From Hyphomicrobiales bacterium (GTDB taxonomy: Bacteria; Pseudomonadota; Alphaproteobacteria; Rhizobiales; Beijerinckiaceae), in NCBI GenBank assembly GCA_900470775.1, contig UCBZ01000022.1, forward strand, positions 80,991 through 144,990: 64,000 nucleotides of DNA, given 5' to 3'. A program made the translations under genes and the position numbers. The notes under the pieces were generated by a model. That model was given only the letters and a program-made list of their open reading frames with translations, was not told where the DNA came from and did no database searches. Shown in pieces: positions 62,340-64,000 of the stretch (its first letter is position 1; each line of letters starts with the position of its first letter).

Positions 62340-62560
62340 GCAAGACCGATCCGGCGGGCGGCTTCGATGCCGCCCGCCATCTCGAGACGATGGCGCCCAC
62401 GCTTGGCCTGACGATCACTGATGAGCAGCGGCCGATGGTGCTGCAGTTCCTGGCGATCGCTCATGGCATGTCGAAGGTCGTTCTGGCCGCGCCGCTCGAC
62501 CCGGCCTCGCTGGAACTGGCACCAGTGTTCCGGCCAGGTGCTGTGGAGCAGGCCTCGTGA
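62336..62560 (+). CDS. atzG: AtzG-like small subunit (DUF4089)
   Basis: 74-residue helical protein. The core (HLETMAPTLGLTITDEQRP, MVLQFLAIAHGMSKVVLAA) and the C-terminal tail LDPASLELAPVFRPGA are the pattern of AtzG, the small stabilising partner of the AtzE amidase, and of HpxX. AtzG is related to GatC and clamps around the amidase. Its start overlaps the permease stop and its stop overlaps the atzE start (GTGA), so all three are made in tandem. The gene is easily missed because of its size and overlaps. Confidence 0.85.
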   Translation: MSKTDPAGGFDAARHLETMAPTLGLTITDEQRPMVLQFLAIAHGMSKVVLAAPLDPASLELAPVFRPGAVEQAS

Positions 62561-63948
62561 GCATCGATGTTTTTGCGCCGGCCCACCGGATCGCGGCGCA
62601 GGTCAGCAAGGGCGAAGTTGCGGCAGAGGCCGTCACCGAGGCCTTTCTCGCCCGCATCGCGCAGGTCAATCCTGTGATGAATGCCTTCACCGACGTAACC
62701 GTCGAGCGTGCGCTGGAGCAGGCGCGCGGCATCGACACGGCGCGCGCGGCCGGCAAGGCGCTCGGGCCTCTCGCCGGCGTGCCCTTCGCGGCGAAGAACC
62801 TGTTCGACATCACGGGCCTGCCGACCAAAGCGGGCTCGAAGATCAATCGCGAGCGGGCGCCGGCCGCGCGCGACGCGGTTCTGATCGAGCGGCTGACGGC
62901 TGCCGATGCGGTCCTGCTCGGCGGGCTCAACATGGGCGAATACGCCTATGACTTCACCGGCGAGAACGCCCATGACGGCGCGTGCCGCAATCCGCATGAT
63001 CGCGACCGGATGGCCGGCGGCTCCTCCTCGGGCTCGGGATCGGCGACGGCGGCCGGGCTGGCGCCGCTCTCGCTCGGCTCCGACACCAATGGCTCGATCC
63101 GGGTGCCGAGTTCGCTATGTGGCATCTTCGGGCTGAAACCGACCTATGGCCGGCTGCCGCGCACGCGCAGCTTCCCATTCTGCGACTCGCTCGACCATCT
63201 CGGGCCGTTCGCGCGCGACGTCACCGATCTGGCGATGGCCTATGACCTGATGCAGGGCGGCGACGCGCATGACCCCGCCTGCGCGCAACGGTCGGTCGAG
63301 CCTGTGCTTCCGACGCTGCCGCAAGGGACGAGTGGCCTGAGGATCGCCATTGCTGCAGGGCATTTCTCGACGGACGGGATGCCCGAGGCGCAAGCGGCCG
63401 TGGCGGCGGTGGCGAAGAGCCTCGGAGCGACACGGACGCTCGACCTCGAAGGCGCCGGCATCGCGCGGGCCGCTGCCTTCCTGATCACCAACAGCGAAAG
63501 CGCGACCTTCCATCTCCAGCGACTGCGCGAGCGAGCCGATGATTTCGACCCCGAGACGCGCGACCGTTTCCTCGCCGGAGCGATGCTGCCGGCGGCCTGG
63601 TATGTCGGGGCGCAGCGGGCGCGGCGCTGGTTCCATGACGAGATGATGCGGGTGTTCGAGGGCGTAGACCTGATCATCGCGCCGGCGACGCCCTGTCCGG
63701 CGCCGCTCGTCGGCCAGAAGACGCTGGAGCTGCGCGGAGAAACCGTGCCGCTGCGGCCCAATCTCGGCCTGTTCGCCCAGCCGATCTCCTGCATCGGCCT
63801 GCCGGTCGCGGCGGTGCCGGTGTTCGGGCTGGGCCTGCCGATCGGCGTGCAGATCATCGCGGCGCCCTGGCGCGAGGATCTCTGCCTGCGCGCGGCTTTC
63901 GCGCTCCAGCAGGCCGACGTGTGCGAGGCGAGGGCGCCGGTGCTTTGA
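62557..63948 (+). CDS. atzE: AtzE/HpxY-like amidohydrolase
   Basis: 463-residue amidase-signature enzyme from a GTG start overlapping atzG. The triad is Lys80 (PFAAKNLFD), cis-Ser156 (AGGSSSGSG) and nucleophile Ser180 (GSDTNGSIR). AtzE of Pseudomonas sp. ADP removes ammonia from 1-carboxybiuret; HpxY acts on oxalurate-type compounds. The arrangement with AtzG next to it supports this branch and not GatA. The product of such a reaction would be an allophanate-type compound for the enzyme at 57937. Cyanuric acid hydrolase is not in the window, so the actual substrate is open. Confidence 0.88.
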   Translation: MSIDVFAPAHRIAAQVSKGEVAAEAVTEAFLARIAQVNPVMNAFTDVTVERALEQARGIDTARAAGKALGPLAGVPFAAKNLFDITGLPTKAGSKINRERAPAARDAVLIERLTAADAVLLGGLNMGEYAYDFTGENAHDGACRNPHDRDRMAGGSSSGSGSATAAGLAPLSLGSDTNGSIRVPSSLCGIFGLKPTYGRLPRTRSFPFCDSLDHLGPFARDVTDLAMAYDLMQGGDAHDPACAQRSVEPVLPTLPQGTSGLRIAIAAGHFSTDGMPEAQAAVAAVAKSLGATRTLDLEGAGIARAAAFLITNSESATFHLQRLRERADDFDPETRDRFLAGAMLPAAWYVGAQRARRWFHDEMMRVFEGVDLIIAPATPCPAPLVGQKTLELRGETVPLRPNLGLFAQPISCIGLPVAAVPVFGLGLPIGVQIIAAPWREDLCLRAAFALQQADVCEARAPVL

Positions 63949-63958
63949 CAACCCTCCT

Positions 63959-64000
63959 GCCCTCATCCTGAGGAGCCGCGAAGCGGCGTCTCGAAGGATG
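63959..64000. repeat. Intergenic palindrome, family B, copy 2 (cut by window edge)
   Basis: GCCCTCATCCTGAGGAGCCG and the following bases match family B copy 1 in inverse orientation along all visible 42 bp. It begins 10 bp after the atzE stop, so it may end transcription of the operon. Confidence 0.85.

Overview
This 64 kb window is GC-rich (by eye) chromosomal DNA, almost entirely coding. It is dominated by nutrient-uptake systems and the catabolic enzymes beside them, each with its own regulator. The gene repertoire points to a soil or rhizosphere alphaproteobacterium of the Hyphomicrobiales: LysR, GntR, LacI and Lrp regulators, polyamine- and peptide-type ABC importers, a TRAP importer, hydantoinase A/B pairs, dialkylglycine decarboxylase and allophanate/biuret chemistry. 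The long CGGAATGAC-type intergenic palindromes fit the same group. A Bosea-like genus is my guess, not something the sequence proves. I saw no rRNA, tRNA, CRISPR array, transposase, phage gene or replication origin.

Layout. (1) 0-4.6 kb: a sugar ABC importer (permease cut by the window edge, plus binding protein), a divergent LacI regulator with a perfect 14-bp operator, and aldose 1-epimerase. (2) 4.6-8 kb: 2,2-dialkylglycine decarboxylase with a divergent LysR, a decayed TetR remnant, and a MerR regulator with a 19-bp-spacer promoter followed by a carboxymuconolactone-decarboxylase-like protein. (3) 8-16 kb: a co-directional unit lysR-dctP-dctQ-dctM-hyuA-hyuB, a TRAP importer feeding a hydantoinase/oxoprolinase-type enzyme. 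(4) 16.4-18.7 kb: a lipoprotein, an L,D-transpeptidase and an orphan amino-acid binding protein. (5) 18.7-40.3 kb: an amine/polyamine island with a bicupin, two paralogous GNATs, a GhrA-like reductase, a class III aminotransferase, an Lrp regulator, four DAO-type flavoenzymes, a complete Pot-type ABC importer, two HAD hydrolases, an aldehyde dehydrogenase and an amidase.

(6) 40.5-49.9 kb: a peptide-type ABC importer that lacks its ATPases, a MOSC protein, and a second lysR-hyuA-hyuB unit. (7) 50-64 kb: the most interesting block. It holds a second peptide-type importer with a fused double ATPase, an AtzH/HpxZ-like protein, a GntR regulator, a VapC/antitoxin pair, allophanate hydrolase, a biuret-hydrolase-like cysteine hydrolase, an NCS2-like permease, and an AtzG/AtzE amidase pair. 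Two good sigma-54 promoter matches and two related inverted-repeat operators sit in it. I read it as a nitrogen-limitation-controlled module that imports a ureide or imide compound and strips it to ammonia and CO2. The original substrate is unknown, because no cyanuric acid hydrolase or other ring-opening enzyme is in view.

Two families of intergenic palindromes recur at 26.5, 28.3, 52.0, 54.2, 56.0 and 64.0 kb. Start codons were chosen by family alignment, ribosome-binding sites and stop/start overlaps, so several are shorter than the longest open frame. Shadow frames on the opposite strand were discarded.
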